Source: Centrapalus pauciflorus
Lineage: Eukaryota > Streptophyta > Magnoliopsida > Asterales > Asteraceae
Assembly: GCA_020465985.1 (NCBI GenBank)
Contig: JAANYP010002035.1
Coordinates: forward strand, 215,638-279,637
Reading direction: 5' to 3'
Length of the DNA stretch: 64,000 nucleotides
Shown here: positions 51,050 through 63,921 of the stretch, in pieces
Layout of the letters: each line of letters begins with the position of its first letter
How positions within the stretch are numbered: position 1 is the first letter of the stretch
Translations under genes and position numbers: made by a program
Notes under the pieces: generated by a model
What the model saw: only the letters and a program-made list of their open reading frames with translations
Databases searched by the model: none
Told to the model about the DNA's origin: nothing

Positions 51050-52364
51050 AGATGAAACCTTTGGCCGACGACGAGGACGGTGGTGGAGGTGAGCAGCACC
51101 GGTGGAGGAGATGGTGATGAAGGAGCAACAAATGTAAAAGAGGAGGAAGTTAGAAAGGGTGGATGAAGTCCGATGAGGATTTGGAATGGAATTATAATTC
51201 CATAGAGTTTATCCAAGGAATGAAGATTCCTTAAAAAATGATGTTTTTTTTAAAAAGAAGGAATTTTCATTCCTTTCCTTTCTACTACCAAACATGATAT
51301 TGGAATGGAATGCTCATTCCAATTCCACCACATTCAATCAAATTCCATGAACCAAACATGCCATTAAGAACACGTCAAACCCAGATCAATGAAGTACATT
51401 ATATTATGAAGCCTCAACACCACCGTCGAAGACTATTATCATCGTCACCTTCAAATCATCTCTAGCTCATACACCATTAGGGGTATAAACGGAACAAACG
51501 TTCGAACAACTATTCGTGAACCGTTTGGCAAACTATTCGTTTATTTATTGAATAAATTCATATGAACACGAATTTTTATCCGTTTAGTTAAATGAACGAA
51601 CATGAACATAGACATCGTTCGTTCATTTATGTCCGTGAACGTTCGGTTACGTTCATTCACTATTTTGTTAGTTTATTTTGTTTATGTTTGTTCATTTGTT
51701 TAAAATAAGTTCTAACATATATATTATATTTAATACAAATATTATTATTATTATAACATAATACATTTAAATAATATATTAATTAATAATATATAATTAA
51801 TTTTCAAACTCTAGTACTGACATGATGACATTAAACGAAGATAAAAAAAATATATTTAAATACTTGAATGATGTTTATTTAGTATTGAAATTAAACATTT
51901 TTGTATCTTAAGACATTGGTATACTATTACGTGACAGTTTCAAGCCATTAATAAAACTTATGAATGTGTGCACGTAATTTAAAAACTATGTGTCATTTGT
52001 TGTAACTTTTGTTTTTAATCAACAAGTTTGTTTGTTTATTTTTAGTTGTATTTGTTCAAGTGTTTATTTATTTTCATTCGTTTATGTTCAATTGTCTGTA
52101 AAATAAACAAACATAAACGAATACGAACAAAGCTAATTCCTTAACGAACGAATACGAACAAAGACAATTCCTTAACGAACGAACACAAACAAAAAATCTC
52201 GAGTTTGTATATGTTTGTGTTTGTTTATATGTCCGGCTAAAGTTTAATGAATGATCATGCCCTCGTTCATGTTCATTCCGTTTGTTTAGCCACGGTTTTG
52301 TGCCATTGAATCTATGTATATTGTCGGTGTTAAATCATGTATTTGTCATTGAATAAATGTATTT

Positions 52365-52744
52365 CACTAGTACAAAACGAAACGAACATGTGGCCACGGG
52401 TTTTTCCAGACTACTTATTACCATGTCTAAAGAGTCATTTATGAAGTTATAATATTGTTTTAGTTGCATTTTAGATTAAAGATATCGTGACTATTGCAAA
52501 CTACATTGACACCTTTAGTCACGTTTAACATATGAATCGTGACAAGTACAAGGTACGGTCTAACAGTGTGTTCAAATGTGATCATTTGTCATGGTTTTTC
52601 AAACATATTGTGATAGTTATTAACTGTGACACTAAATACATATATTTTGAACGCGTTTTTCAGGAACTTTTGTTTTCGATAAAAAATTTTATCGAAAATA
52701 TTTCAACTAAACGGCTCTAATTATTACTAGTCACTTTTCATAAG
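52365..52744. mobile_element. CACTA-like end shared by both duplication copies
   Basis: 'cactagtacaaaacg' at 52365 (and 58922 in copy 2) resembles a CACTA terminus, with 'ggccacggg'/'agccacggt' subterminal motifs nearby. No opposite end is found. Confidence 0.4.
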
Positions 52745-53371
52745 TGTTGGGAATTCGTATCGTTTTTCATAAAAACATAAACATTAATCGAATTAACGCA
52801 CAACGAAAGCTTTTTTATAATCACGAATTTCGTACACGGATCATCAAGTAGTATACATAAGATAAGTAAACGAAAAGCAATAAAAATCCATACATTTGTA
52901 TTCTATGACAAGAATACACGAATGAGATGCTCTCGGTATCCACCGGTGATGACACGATCGAGCGGCGCCAGGTATGCAATCAAACACACGAAGAACGGGA
53001 AAAACCAAAAACTTTATGCAGCGCACCAGAAGGTACCAGCTTTAAAAAAACATTTTTAAAATTTTTTTTTCATAAACATGTTTTAATTAACATTATGAAG
53101 AACATATATAAATTTCACATACATTCACATCTCCTAGCTCCTAAAAAATGATGTGAACATACACTTATATAATTTTGAATGTATGTGAACGTGCATTTAT
53201 GTGGTGCGTGTTTTCATGCACTTAGAGTGCTCGGATTTGCGTGAAATTCACATATGATCTGTGTAATGTTAATTAGAACATGTTCATGAAAAAAAATTTT
53301 CAAAAAAATTACTTTTAAGGGTGGTACCTTCTGGTGCGCTGCATTAGAGGTGGTACTCACTTGAACCTAAA

Positions 53372-53430
<59 letters not shown>

Positions 53431-54041
53431 TATCTCTCCATCTATATCTCATATATTGTTATATATATATACATGTCGTATATATGTATATATTATTAAG
53501 AGTTTTAATTTTAATCAAACTCTAATAATATAACATATATCTTAATAATTATTTTTATTATTTAAACCTTATATAATTATATCTATAATTATATATCTAT
53601 TATTTATCTTTTATATATTATCTAATAATATATAAATGACTACATGATTATTTATAATTATCTCTGTTTATTTGTTTATGATTATCATTCTAATTATCTA
53701 ATAACTAGATGACAATATCAATTCAAATAAATACATTTTTTATTTAATATCCAATAATAAATAAAAGACTATATAACTATTTATTTAATTATCATCCAAT
53801 GACAATTAAATCACTTACAATACCTTATATTGTACTTTTAGTCCCCGTACTTTGAGATATAATTAATCACACATTAATTTAATCTCAATTATCATTTCGT
53901 GTCATAAACAATATCCAATATTATTTATTCAATAGTTTAATTGCATCTGCTCAGTTGTGCTCATCGGTGTGACCCTCAAGTGTTTTATGAAATCAGTCAT
54001 GATGCAGTAGTTATGTCATCTTTACACACCATATACTAACA
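52745..54041. mobile_element. Solo LTR with 5-bp TSD and proven empty site
   Basis: A 1297-bp sequence starting TGTTGGGAATTCG and ending ATACTAACA, flanked by perfect 5-bp ATAAG (52740-52744 and 54042-54046). Duplication copy 2 reads 'cttttcataagtaataaatc' (59319 onward) with a single ATAAG, so the insertion border is exact. No gag-pol is present: it is a solo LTR (or an LTR-sized TG...CA element), itself carrying a P2-type element and (AT)n. Confidence 0.83.
53018..53371. mobile_element. P2-type palindromic element next to (AT)n, inside the solo LTR
   Basis: 'gcagcgcaccagaaggtacc' at about 53018 mirrors 'ggtaccttctggtgcgctgc' at about 53325. The right side continues 'ggtggtactcacttgaacct' into the (AT)n tract 53372-53421, as in 43605-44044. 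Interior 'tgtgaacatac' and 'tgtgaacgtgc' motifs are shared with that element. Confidence 0.65.
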
Positions 54042-56406
54042 ATAAGTAATAAATCACACTGAAAGCTAAGGTTTTTTTTTTAGTGTATTGAAATTGTTAA
54101 AACATGTTATTTTTTCTTGTTTTCTAAATCTGCTGGGAAATATTATTGTTTTGAAATTTTCGGTTTGGTTTGGGTTGAACCGAATTCAAGTTTCTAAATT
54201 GAATCGGTTTAAAGTTTTCCAATTCGAATTCGAATCGGTTTTGAATTCGTTTTCAGAATTCGAAATTCGAAGAAACCGATTCGGAGAAACCAAAGAAACC
54301 GCAAACCAATTCGTTGGACACCCCTAATCAGTGTAGGGGAAAGGCCAGGCGGTTTCTTAAATTTTTAAAATTTATTGTTAACATATATACCAGTTTATAA
54401 TTATATACAGATGGGTTTTAGTTTAAAAATTATAATGTTATTAATTTGTAGGATAAATATTAAAAATATTTTATCACATTTATAGTATCTACTTATACAA
54501 TATAATAAATTTAAATATATAATCAAATTCAAATTTGAGTTTCATATTAGATAAGATTTAGTTTAGATTTAGATTTGATTAGATATCATTTAATTTAATT
54601 TTAATATACATTAATTATAAGATTTAAAAAACATAATTTCCAAATGACAGCAGGAGGTGACGCTACGTGACAATAGCATGTGATAACACGTGGCAAAATA
54701 GTTAGTCTTTTAATGTTATAGATAGATTTATTTCTTGGGTTTGACGGTATAATAATACTAAGCTACCTTTTTAAATGTATCGATACCGTAATAAAAATTT
54801 TTTGTATACATATAATACATATAATTTGTTATTAGATAATATTTTACGTATCATTAACCTGTTATTATCTTTGTGATAATGTGTGGTTTTATATGTAGCG
54901 TGAGGCATGGACATGCATTTTGTCAGATTTGATCCTTCAATCCTATCAGGCCGATCCAGAAGTAAGGTCAACATGAACAATCGTCCAGGGTCAATTAATC
55001 ATAAGGGTCCATTATTAAAAGATCTATTATAAATAGGAAACTACATAGTGAAGGAGCAAAGAAAGTAGTATCATCAATTTTGTGAATCTTTACTGAATTA
55101 AAGAAATTGATGTTAGGAATCAAGAGTTCATCATAATAAGTGTGGAATCTAAATGAGAAGCAAAATCTAAGAATTTCATTTCATTTGAAGAAGAAACAAG
55201 AAAGGTATGTTTTTCAAGTGTCGGTTGGGCACCAGACAGATGCTGCTGCTTGTGCAGCTTCACCATTTTGAGTCGTTTTGCCTCATTTTCAGCTCCATTT
55301 TTTATGTCAATTTCTTTTGTGTTCTCGTAACACATAGCTCTATCAATCTATATAAAGCAATTATATGGAAAGACATAACCTTAAACTCTATTTATGATTC
55401 AACAATAATGTTGTAATAGACATTGCTACTATGACTATCTCGACATCTTCTCCCCCTAGCAAGTGCTCCCACTGCTAAGCCATGCCACCTCACCTCACCA
55501 TCCGATCCGAGATTGCTACTATGACCATCCGATCGAAACTATCTGAAATTTTGGATATCCGGATTTTCAAAAATCGGATGATCCGATTTTTCGGATTCAG
55601 AGAGTAAAATCTCAAAATTTCAGATATCGGGATAGCAAAAATTATTATCCAAAATTTGGATATCTAGTTTTGAACATCCCTGCTTATTGTTGGAGCTAAT
55701 GTAGCTGAAGTTTTTATAAATAGACGTGTTTGGTAAAATATCTAGACTAGGACGAATCCGAAATTTCGGGTTCAGATAGCAAAAATCACTATCCAAAATT
55801 TTGGATATCCGAAGTTTTTAACATCCCTACTTATTGTTGGAGCTAATGTAGCTGAAGCTTTTATAAATAGCCGTGTTTGGTAAAATATCTAGAGTTGAAG
55901 CTGGAAATATATAAAATAAATAAAAGTATATATAAATAAATAATTTACATTAAAATAAAATTAACTAAGCCTTCTCTCTTGTACAATTTCTTCATTATAG
56001 ATAGCTAGAGTTAAGTCAGCCTTAAGAATGAATCGGGCTCGACTTATCACATGATGGAGTTGAAGAAGGTCCGAAGGGTTCGGTTGTTTGCCGATATTTT
56101 GGTTATTCTATTTTCATAAGCTTAATGTAACATCTCAATTTTGAGTAAGACATGTTGAATTTTATTATTTATTGAATTATTTTAATCATATCAAATTGGG
56201 CGAGTTAAATTCGAGAAATTTTAAAAATTGGTTGAATATGAAAATGCGACAAAATAACAAGCTTTATTTGATAAAAATATTACTTTTCAAAAGTTCGTTA
56301 GTTGGTTTAGACATAACATGATATAATTTTAAAAGTTGGTTAATCGACCGAGTATTAAGTATTATATATCTACCACGACAACCACCTCCACAAGTACAGT
56401 ATCATC

Positions 56407-57029
56407 TAGGGATGAATAAAAATCTCATTTTTCTTGTCCCATATCGGTACCGTCCTAAACCCGTCCCGATACCGGTACTGAATGGCCGAAGATGATACAG
56501 TACTCGAGATCACTATATGACTTAAGTCGGGAATTCCCAGTATCGAATTGGGGATATAAATAGTCATGTTTCTAAAATTTTTAATTCAGTCCATATCATT
56601 TCCTAACTCCTAATTATATGCAAAATCCATTTTAAATCCCAATTTTTCATTCATCATTATTGGCAAACAATCATTTAACACTTATGAAACTGTTATAAGT
56701 TACATAAAACCGTTGCTATTTTTTTTTCTTTGGGGTTTTTTGTGTTTTATTTTTAATTTCAAAATTTATAACACTATAAAAATTTTTATTAATTGGTATA
56801 AGAACTGTTACCAATTTTTTAGCATTAATTGTACGTCATGCATTATATGTTGTATATCGAACAATGGTATTAAACGGGACTAGTACCGGTTTCCCGGTAC
56901 CGAATACGGTATGATCTTAAATATCACAACTTGGTACGATACTCAATCTTGTATTTGTGTTTAATTCATGAGTCGGGAAATCGGAATTTGGGACGGGTCG
57001 GTACCGTACTAGTCCCAAACTCATCCCTA
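56407..57029. mobile_element. Ac-like non-autonomous hAT element
   Basis: A 623-bp element with ends TAGGGATGAATAAAAATC and AAACTCATCCCTA and perfect 8-bp GTATCATC (56399-56406 and 57030-57037). TAGGGATGAA is the Ac/Ds-type terminus. Subterminal 'ggtaccg', 'cggtacc' and 'accggtac' motifs repeat at both ends. No transposase. Confidence 0.87.
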
Positions 57030-57460
57030 GTATCATCGACACCCCTCCACCACCATCGAGACCCTCACGTCTCCATTCCTTTAGCTCATCGGTACGTCTC
57101 ATCATATTTGATGTGCCGCATAGTTTTGAACACTTAAGAACACACCAAACCCAGATCAATGAAGTACATTTTATTACGAAGCCACAACACCACCGTCGAA
57201 GACTATTATCATCGTCACCTTCAAATCATCTCTAGCTCATACACCATTAGGGGTATAAACAAACCAAACATTCGAAAAACTATTCGTGAAACGTTTAACA
57301 AACTGTTCATTTATTTATTGAATGAATTGATATGAACACAAATTTTTATCCGTTTAGTTAAATGAACGAACAGGAACATAGACTTCATTCGTTCATTTAT
57401 GTTCGGTTACGTTCATTCCTTATTTTGTTTATGTTTGTTCATTTATTTAAAATAAGTTCG

Positions 57461-57465
<5 letters not shown>

Positions 57466-57519
<54 letters not shown>

Positions 57520-58226
57520 GATCAATGGGGTACCATGTTAGACTGGGGTATCGGGGTACCGTTTACAACCAATCATTTATCATTGAAATTATTAATTAAT
57601 ATATAAAATTCTGTTGAAAATTGAATCTCACGTCATTTAATGTGAAGGGTACATGGGTATGAAAAAAATTTAAAATGAGAATCAAATATTCTCTAAATCC
57701 CAAGAATTTCTCATTTGCAGTTATTAGTTATGTTGCCTATTTCAAAGATAACCCTCCATTGAAATTGATTTATTGCTGTCATCCGCTTCAAAGTCGAGTT
57801 TTACCATTGTCTTCGTATACTGCACATGTTCGAATTCTTCAATATGGTTTTAAATGCACATGTTCAATACTGCATATGTTCATTACTACACACGTATATT
57901 GCAAATGTTGAATACTGCACATGTTTAATGTGTTTTATCTTTATATATTCCCTTGTTGCACATGTTCAAATTCTTCAATATGATTTTAATTGAAATCTCC
58001 AGTATATTGCACATGTTCAGTACCCTTATTGAACATGTTCAATAAGTTATTTATATTTATAGTAGGTAAGAGTATCAAATCCCTACAATTAAGGGATTTC
58101 CTAAATCACTAAATATTATCTAGTAATTAAAATAAAACATAATTGACTATATTACCATTCTGTACTTGTAACCAAACATTAATGGACTCCGGTTCCCCAG
58201 TCTAATATAGTACCCCATTGATCCCG

Positions 58227-58313
<87 letters not shown>
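57466..58313. mobile_element. (AT)n-embedded palindromic element, family P3
   Basis: (AT)n at 57466-57515, the element at 57516-58230, then (AT)n at 58231-58313. The ends 'gatcaatggggtacca' plus 'ttagactggggta' mirror 'ttccccagtctaatat' plus 'taccccattgatc'. The interior (57815-58045) has about nine 'gcacatgttcaat'-like motifs. Copy 1 of the duplication lacks it. Confidence 0.8.
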
Positions 58314-58319
<6 letters not shown>

Positions 58320-59363
58320 AATATATTATTATTATATAATACATTTAAATAATATATTAATTAATAATATATATTTAAGAATTAATTTTCAAACTCTATT
58401 CAAATACTTGAATGATGTTGATTTAGTATTGAAATTAAATATTTTTGTATCTTAAGACATTGGTATACTATTACCGTGGCAGTTTCAAGTCATGTATAAA
58501 AACCTATGAATGCGTGAACGTAATTTGAAAACTATGAGTCATTTGTTGTAACTTTTTTTAATCGACAGATTTGTTCGTTTATGTTCATTCATTTTCAGTT
58601 GTATTCGTTTAAGTGTTTATTTATGTTCGTTCGTTTATGTTCAATTATCTGTTATATAAACAAACATAAATGAATACGAACAAAGCTAATATATTCGTTA
58701 ACGAACGAATACGAACAAAGTCAATTCCTTAACGAACGAACACGAACAAAAATTCTCGAGTTTGTTTATGTTTGTGTTTGTTTATTTGTCCTGCTAAAGT
58801 TTAATGAATGATCATGCCCTCGTTCGTGTTCATTCCGTTTGTTTAGCCACGGTTTTATGCCACTGAATCTTTGTATATTGTCGGTGTTAAATCATGTATT
58901 TGTCATTGAATCAATATATTGCACTAGTACAAAACGAAACGAACATGTGGCCACGGGTTTTTCCAGATTGTCTAGCCACGGTTTTACTTATTACCATGGC
59001 TAAAGAGTCATTTATGAAGTTATAATATTGTTTTAGTTGCATTTTAGATTAAAGATATCGTGACTATTGCAAACTACATTTGACACCTTTAGTCATGTTT
59101 AACATATGAATCGTGACAAGCACAAGGTACAATCTAACAGTGCGTTCAAATACCATCAAATTGTCATGGTTTTCGTTTGATCATATCTTAATATTGTGAT
59201 AGTTATCAACTGTGACACTAAATACGTATATTTGAACGTGTTTTTTAGAAACTTTTGTTTTCGATGAAAATTTTTGTCGAAAATATTTCAACTAAACGGC
59301 TCTCATTATTACTAGTCACTTTTCATAAGTAATAAATCACACTGAAAGCTAAGGTTTTTTTTT

Positions 59364-60344
59364 TAAATTTAATTTATAACTGTAATATATTATAATATTT
59401 AAGGGAAAATTATGCAAAACCATAAAAGTATAAAAAAATTCCGATTAAGTTCTCATTTTAGTTTATTTTTCTGATAAGTCCCCAAACTGCGTAAACCTTT
59501 TAAATCCCGTCAACCTGCTATTGCGGGTTAACATACTTAAACCTATTTTTGTAAAAACCACCAAAGTATAAATTTTTTCGATTAAGTCCCCACTAGTTTT
59601 GTTGTTGTTATTATTGTTGATAATCTTTAAATTATGATAAAACTATTTATTTATGATTTTATTTTTTCTCTTAAGATTTAAAATTATTTTTTTATATTTA
59701 CTTTGGATATTTATTTATCTTTATATTACAATTATATAACATATCATTGTTTATTTAATATTGTTATATGAAATCTTTTGATTTTGAACTTTTCAATATA
59801 AGAAGACGAATCATTCTTATTTTTTTATTTTTTTCAAACTTTTATAAGAATGATTTCTTCCGATTTCATCTTCCAATAATAATAAATTGTTGTAACCATT
59901 TTCATTTGAAAAAATGAATGGATTACAGATTGTTCTGTTTGAAACGATAATACCATTACATTTTTTCAAACGAAAATAACTATACTATTTATTAACGATT
60001 AAAACTTAAAAGTGGATGAGCTCACTGTTTTTTCGGATCGGAAAATATCAAAATCAAAATAGCTATAACTATTTTAGTTAAGGGTTCATTATTTTTATGG
60101 ATCATCAATAAATAGTTGTATCAATTTTTGTTTGGAAAAATGACATGAGTTGTAGCAAAAGTTAAAAAATTGAAATGGATCATATTTTTATGCATTTGAA
60201 ATAATTAAAAATTAATTGAAGTTTTTTTAGTTGAGGGATTTATAAGACAAAATAATTCATTTGCAATAATTTAGTTGAAAAAATTGGAATGTATAATACT
60301 TTTATTCATTTGAAAAATGACATGAGTTGTAGTTTCATACAGTC
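59364..60344. other. Intergenic; old inverted-repeat fragments
   Basis: At 59401-59600, 'aaaattatgcaaaacc', 'attaagttctcatttt' and 'gattaagtccccac' recall MULE arm sequences. No intact element or gene. Confidence 0.4.
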
Positions 60345-60609
60345 AAAAGTTTTTTTTCGCGTTCTCGTCCTTTTATATTATTTTTTTGATAAAAATTATT
60401 TTTTTTTGGTTTAGCAAAATTTGGACATCAAAACCCGGTTATAATTAGTAAACCGGGTTTTTAAAAACTGAAAAAAAACGGATTCTAATGTCCAAATTTC
60501 ACTAAACCAAAAAAGAAAAATTAATTTGATAACTTTTATGGAAAAAAAACATTGAGGGAGAAATACGCAAAAAAACGTAAAACATGTTGGTGTTTTTCAT
60601 AATAAACTC
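60345..60609. mobile_element. Palindromic MITE, 'gggtttatta' family, copy 4
   Basis: Arms mirror around about 60470 ('aacccggttataattagtaa' against 'accgggttttt'). The right end 'catgttggtgtttttcataa' plus 'taaactc' matches the other members. Confidence 0.65.
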
Positions 60610-61616
60610 GTTTAATAATAATAATATGATTTTTGCATAATAATATATTTATAAATGTTAATTAAAAATTGAATTTAGAATGATAATTATTTTAAAAAGA
60701 AAAACTACTACTTAAACTATCATTAAAAAACATAAAAATAAAAAGTAGTTGTAATTAAAATTAATGGAAGTAGCAATAAATCAAAAAGCAAGTAAGATGT
60801 GACGAGGATAAAAGTATAAAATGCGCATAGGAAAAGGACTTGTCACTTCCGACAATAAAGAATTAAAGATTTGAGAGTTGTGGTACCAATTACAAGTGTG
60901 TGCATTTCTGTTTCTCATCATTCTTAATTTCATTTTTATTTCTGGTAACATTCAAATTAAAGAGTAAACTACATAAATGAACTTTTACTTAATCATGAAT
61001 TAAATTTGTCAAGATCGATATCTTACCTAACATCGTTTTTCTCGCTACAAGATCGAAATCGTATGATTGGATCAGGATCATAAGATCCACAATATCACTA
61101 CTTTTTAAATTTTTTTCTTAATTTGTGATTTATATTATAAATTATTATATAACACAAAAAAAATATTTATACAATAAACATGGAAACATCATTCATGTTT
61201 AAGATGTTTATGGTCATCGAAAAAAAAGTCAATCAATCATACATCTTATAATTTGACTCACTATCCTAATGGATAAAATGGTTGGATCTAGGTAAAAAGG
61301 TTGAATCAAATCAGTAAACAATCTCACGGGAACCCGGTTAAAAGGGTCCGGACCTAGTAAAAGGTAAGATCGGATCGGTGACCGATCCATGAACGATCCC
61401 ACGACCTTATGTCCGATCATGTTTAAATACAATTTTAGGTTTTAGTTTACTATCATTTATGATTTATTGATCTTTATGTGTGTTGGTAAAATTTTAATTT
61501 AATTTGTATCTATTTTAACTTAGTATTTGATTAATTGTAATTAATTTGTAGTACATAATGAATTTTGCTAAATGACTTATCATTTACAGTTTTATACATT
61601 GTCATATTAGTTCATT
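60610..61616. other. Intergenic; nothing bounded
   Basis: AT-rich. A cluster of 'gatcggatcggtgaccgatc' and 'gatccgg' type motifs at 61070-61430 suggests an old transposon end. No gene. Confidence 0.4.
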
Positions 61617-61625
61617 TAAATTTTA

Positions 61626-61979
61626 GAGTAAATTACCGAAATGGTCCCTGTGGTTTACATAAAACTTTGGATACAGTCCCTGTAGTTTCAATTTTGCATA
61701 AACGGTCCTTATCTTCCCTGTTTACTTGCAAAATTGGTCCCTCTGCAGTTAACTTTAGCCATGAAATGGTTAAATCTTTTATAATGACCATTTTACCATT
61801 TTCTTTAATAACATTTTGGTCCTTCAAATTTGTTGTTCATTTTAGTTTTGGTCCCTCAAGTAAATTTTTTTATTTAACTCTATTTTACTAATTATTATTA
61901 TTATTAATATTATTATTATTATTATTATTATTACTATTATTACTATTATTATTATTGTAACGATTATTATTATTATATA

Positions 61980-62042
<63 letters not shown>

Positions 62043-63457
62043 GATTTAACTTTTTACATATTAATTTATTTGTTTATTAAGTTTTTTTATTTTAATTCAC
62101 TTTTTAATCTAAATTATAAATTATTTATATCTTTTATTATAAACAATTGTATCAAAAATAGAATCCATTTATTTTATATTTTTCCCGAATGAAAAAAATA
62201 CAAACATTTTATATTATAGTTTTCCAAACCAAAAAATTTTGAACCTTAAACTTTTATTAGTTTTTTCAAACAAAAAACTGTTACAAACCAAAATTTTGAA
62301 CCTTAAACTTTCATTTTCTAAACGTAAAAAATATGAAAACCAAACCGTTTTTTTATTTTTATTTTTGCACTAAAACCCATTCTAATTTTTTGTTTTGAGA
62401 AACGAAAAGAAATACAAACCATTCTGTTGTTACTTTTTGCAAACGAAGAAAACTACGAATAATTCTAATTTCCAGTTTTTCCAAACAAAAAAATTCATTT
62501 TTATTTTTCTAGTGTTTTGAATGAAACCATTCCCTTTTATTTTTTTCTCCGAACGGAAAAACTACCAACTATTATGTTTTTAAAGTTTTTCCTAAATACG
62601 AAATAGCGTGTAGTCTTTTTGTTCGGAAAAACTAATAAAACGGAATGGTTTGTATTTTTTATGATGGGAAAGAATTTAAAACGTAGTGGCTAGAATAATC
62701 TAAAAATAAAAAAATACAAACCATTCCATTATTTAGTTTTTTTAATGAAAAACAACAAACCCTTTTATTATTTAGTTTTTCCGAACAAAAAACTTCGAAC
62801 CATTAATTTTTTATTAATCTTTAGTTTTAACATTTTCATATCGTAAAAAATACAAATCATTCCGTTTTATTAGTTTTTCCGAACAAAAAGACTACACGCT
62901 ATTTCGTATTTAGGAAAAACTTTAAAAACATAATAGTTGGTAGTTTTTCCGTTCGGAGAAAAAATAAAAGGGAATGGTTTTATTCAAAAAACTAGAAAAA
63001 TAGAATGATTTTTTTTGTTTGGAAAAACTGGAAATTAGAATTATTCGTAGTTTTTTTCGTTTGCAAAAAGTAACAACAGAATGGTTTGTATTTCTTTTCG
63101 TTTCTCAAAACAAAAAATTAGAATGAGTTTTAGTGTAAAAATAAAAATAAAAAAACGGTTTGGTTTTCATATTTTTAAGTTTAGAAAATGAAAGTTTAAG
63201 GTTCAAAATTTTGGTTTGTAACATTTTTTTGTTTGAAAAAACTAATAAAAGTTTAAGGTTCAAAAATTTTTGGTTTGGAAAAGTATAATATAAAATGATT
63301 GTAATTTTTTCATTCGGGAAAAATATAAAATAAATGGATTCTATTTTGATACAATTGTTTATAATAAAGAAATAAATAATTTGTAATTTAGATTAAAAAA
63401 TGAATTAAAATAAAAAAACTTAATAAACAAATAAATTAATATGTAAAAAGTTAAATT

Positions 63458-63508
<51 letters not shown>

Positions 63509-63514
63509 CGTTAC

Positions 63515-63553
<39 letters not shown>

Positions 63554-63818
63554 TAGTAAAATAGAGTTAAATAAAAAAATTTACTTGAGGGACCAAAACT
63601 AAAATGAACAACAAACTTGAAGGACCAAAATGTTATTAAAGAAAAGGGTAAAATGGTCATTATAAAATATTTAACCATTTCATGGTTAAAGTTAACTGTA
63701 GAGGGACCAATTTTGCAAGTAAACAGTGAAGATAAGGACCGTTTATGCAAAATTGAAACTACAGGGACTGTATCCAAAGTTTTATGTAAACCACAGGGAC
63801 CATTTCTGTAATTTACTC
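61626..63818. mobile_element. Giant palindromic MULE-like element, copy D
   Basis: A 2193-bp palindrome folding near 62.72 kb. Ends are GAGTAAATTACCGAAATGGT and CCATTTCTGTAATTTACTC, with perfect 9-bp TAAATTTTA (61617-61625 and 63819-63827). (ATT)n at about 61890-62040 mirrors (AAT)n at about 63455-63552. It is the same family as 29724-32188. Two short frames on opposite strands (61565-61891, 63553-63840) translate the same arm and are not genes. Confidence 0.9.
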
Positions 63819-63921
63819 TAAATTTTATCCTCAATATCAAATATGCTATTAAACATTTCTAAAAATATAATATTGAATTGATATTCAATATTAAATTTAA
63901 TTTATTGTTAATTTTAGTTCA

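Larger units (their letters stand above)
47147..54076. repeat. Direct tandem duplication, copy 1
   Basis: Collinear with 54339-59363. Matching blocks: 47147-47200 with 54339-54385; 47640-47935 with 54765-55035; 48385-48722 with 55036-55362; 49948-50022 with 55363-55440; 50440-50895 with 55455-55900; 51368-52744 with 57137-59329; 54042-54074 with 59325-59360. Sequence between blocks is private and consists largely of transposons. No gene is recognised in either copy. Confidence 0.82.
54339..59363. repeat. Direct tandem duplication, copy 2
   Basis: Begins with the same 'gaaaggccaggcggtttctt' as copy 1 (47150) and ends with the shared 'agtaataaatcacactgaaa'. It lacks copy 1's CACTA end, MULE MITE, minisatellite and solo LTR. 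It has its own Ac-like hAT (56407-57029) and an (AT)n-embedded palindrome (57516-58230). Confidence 0.82.

Noticed and set aside
61565..61891. Open frames at 61565-61891, 63553-63840 and 29753-30016 with similar peptides
   Set aside because: They are the inverted arms of the giant MULE-like palindromes read on both strands, not genes.
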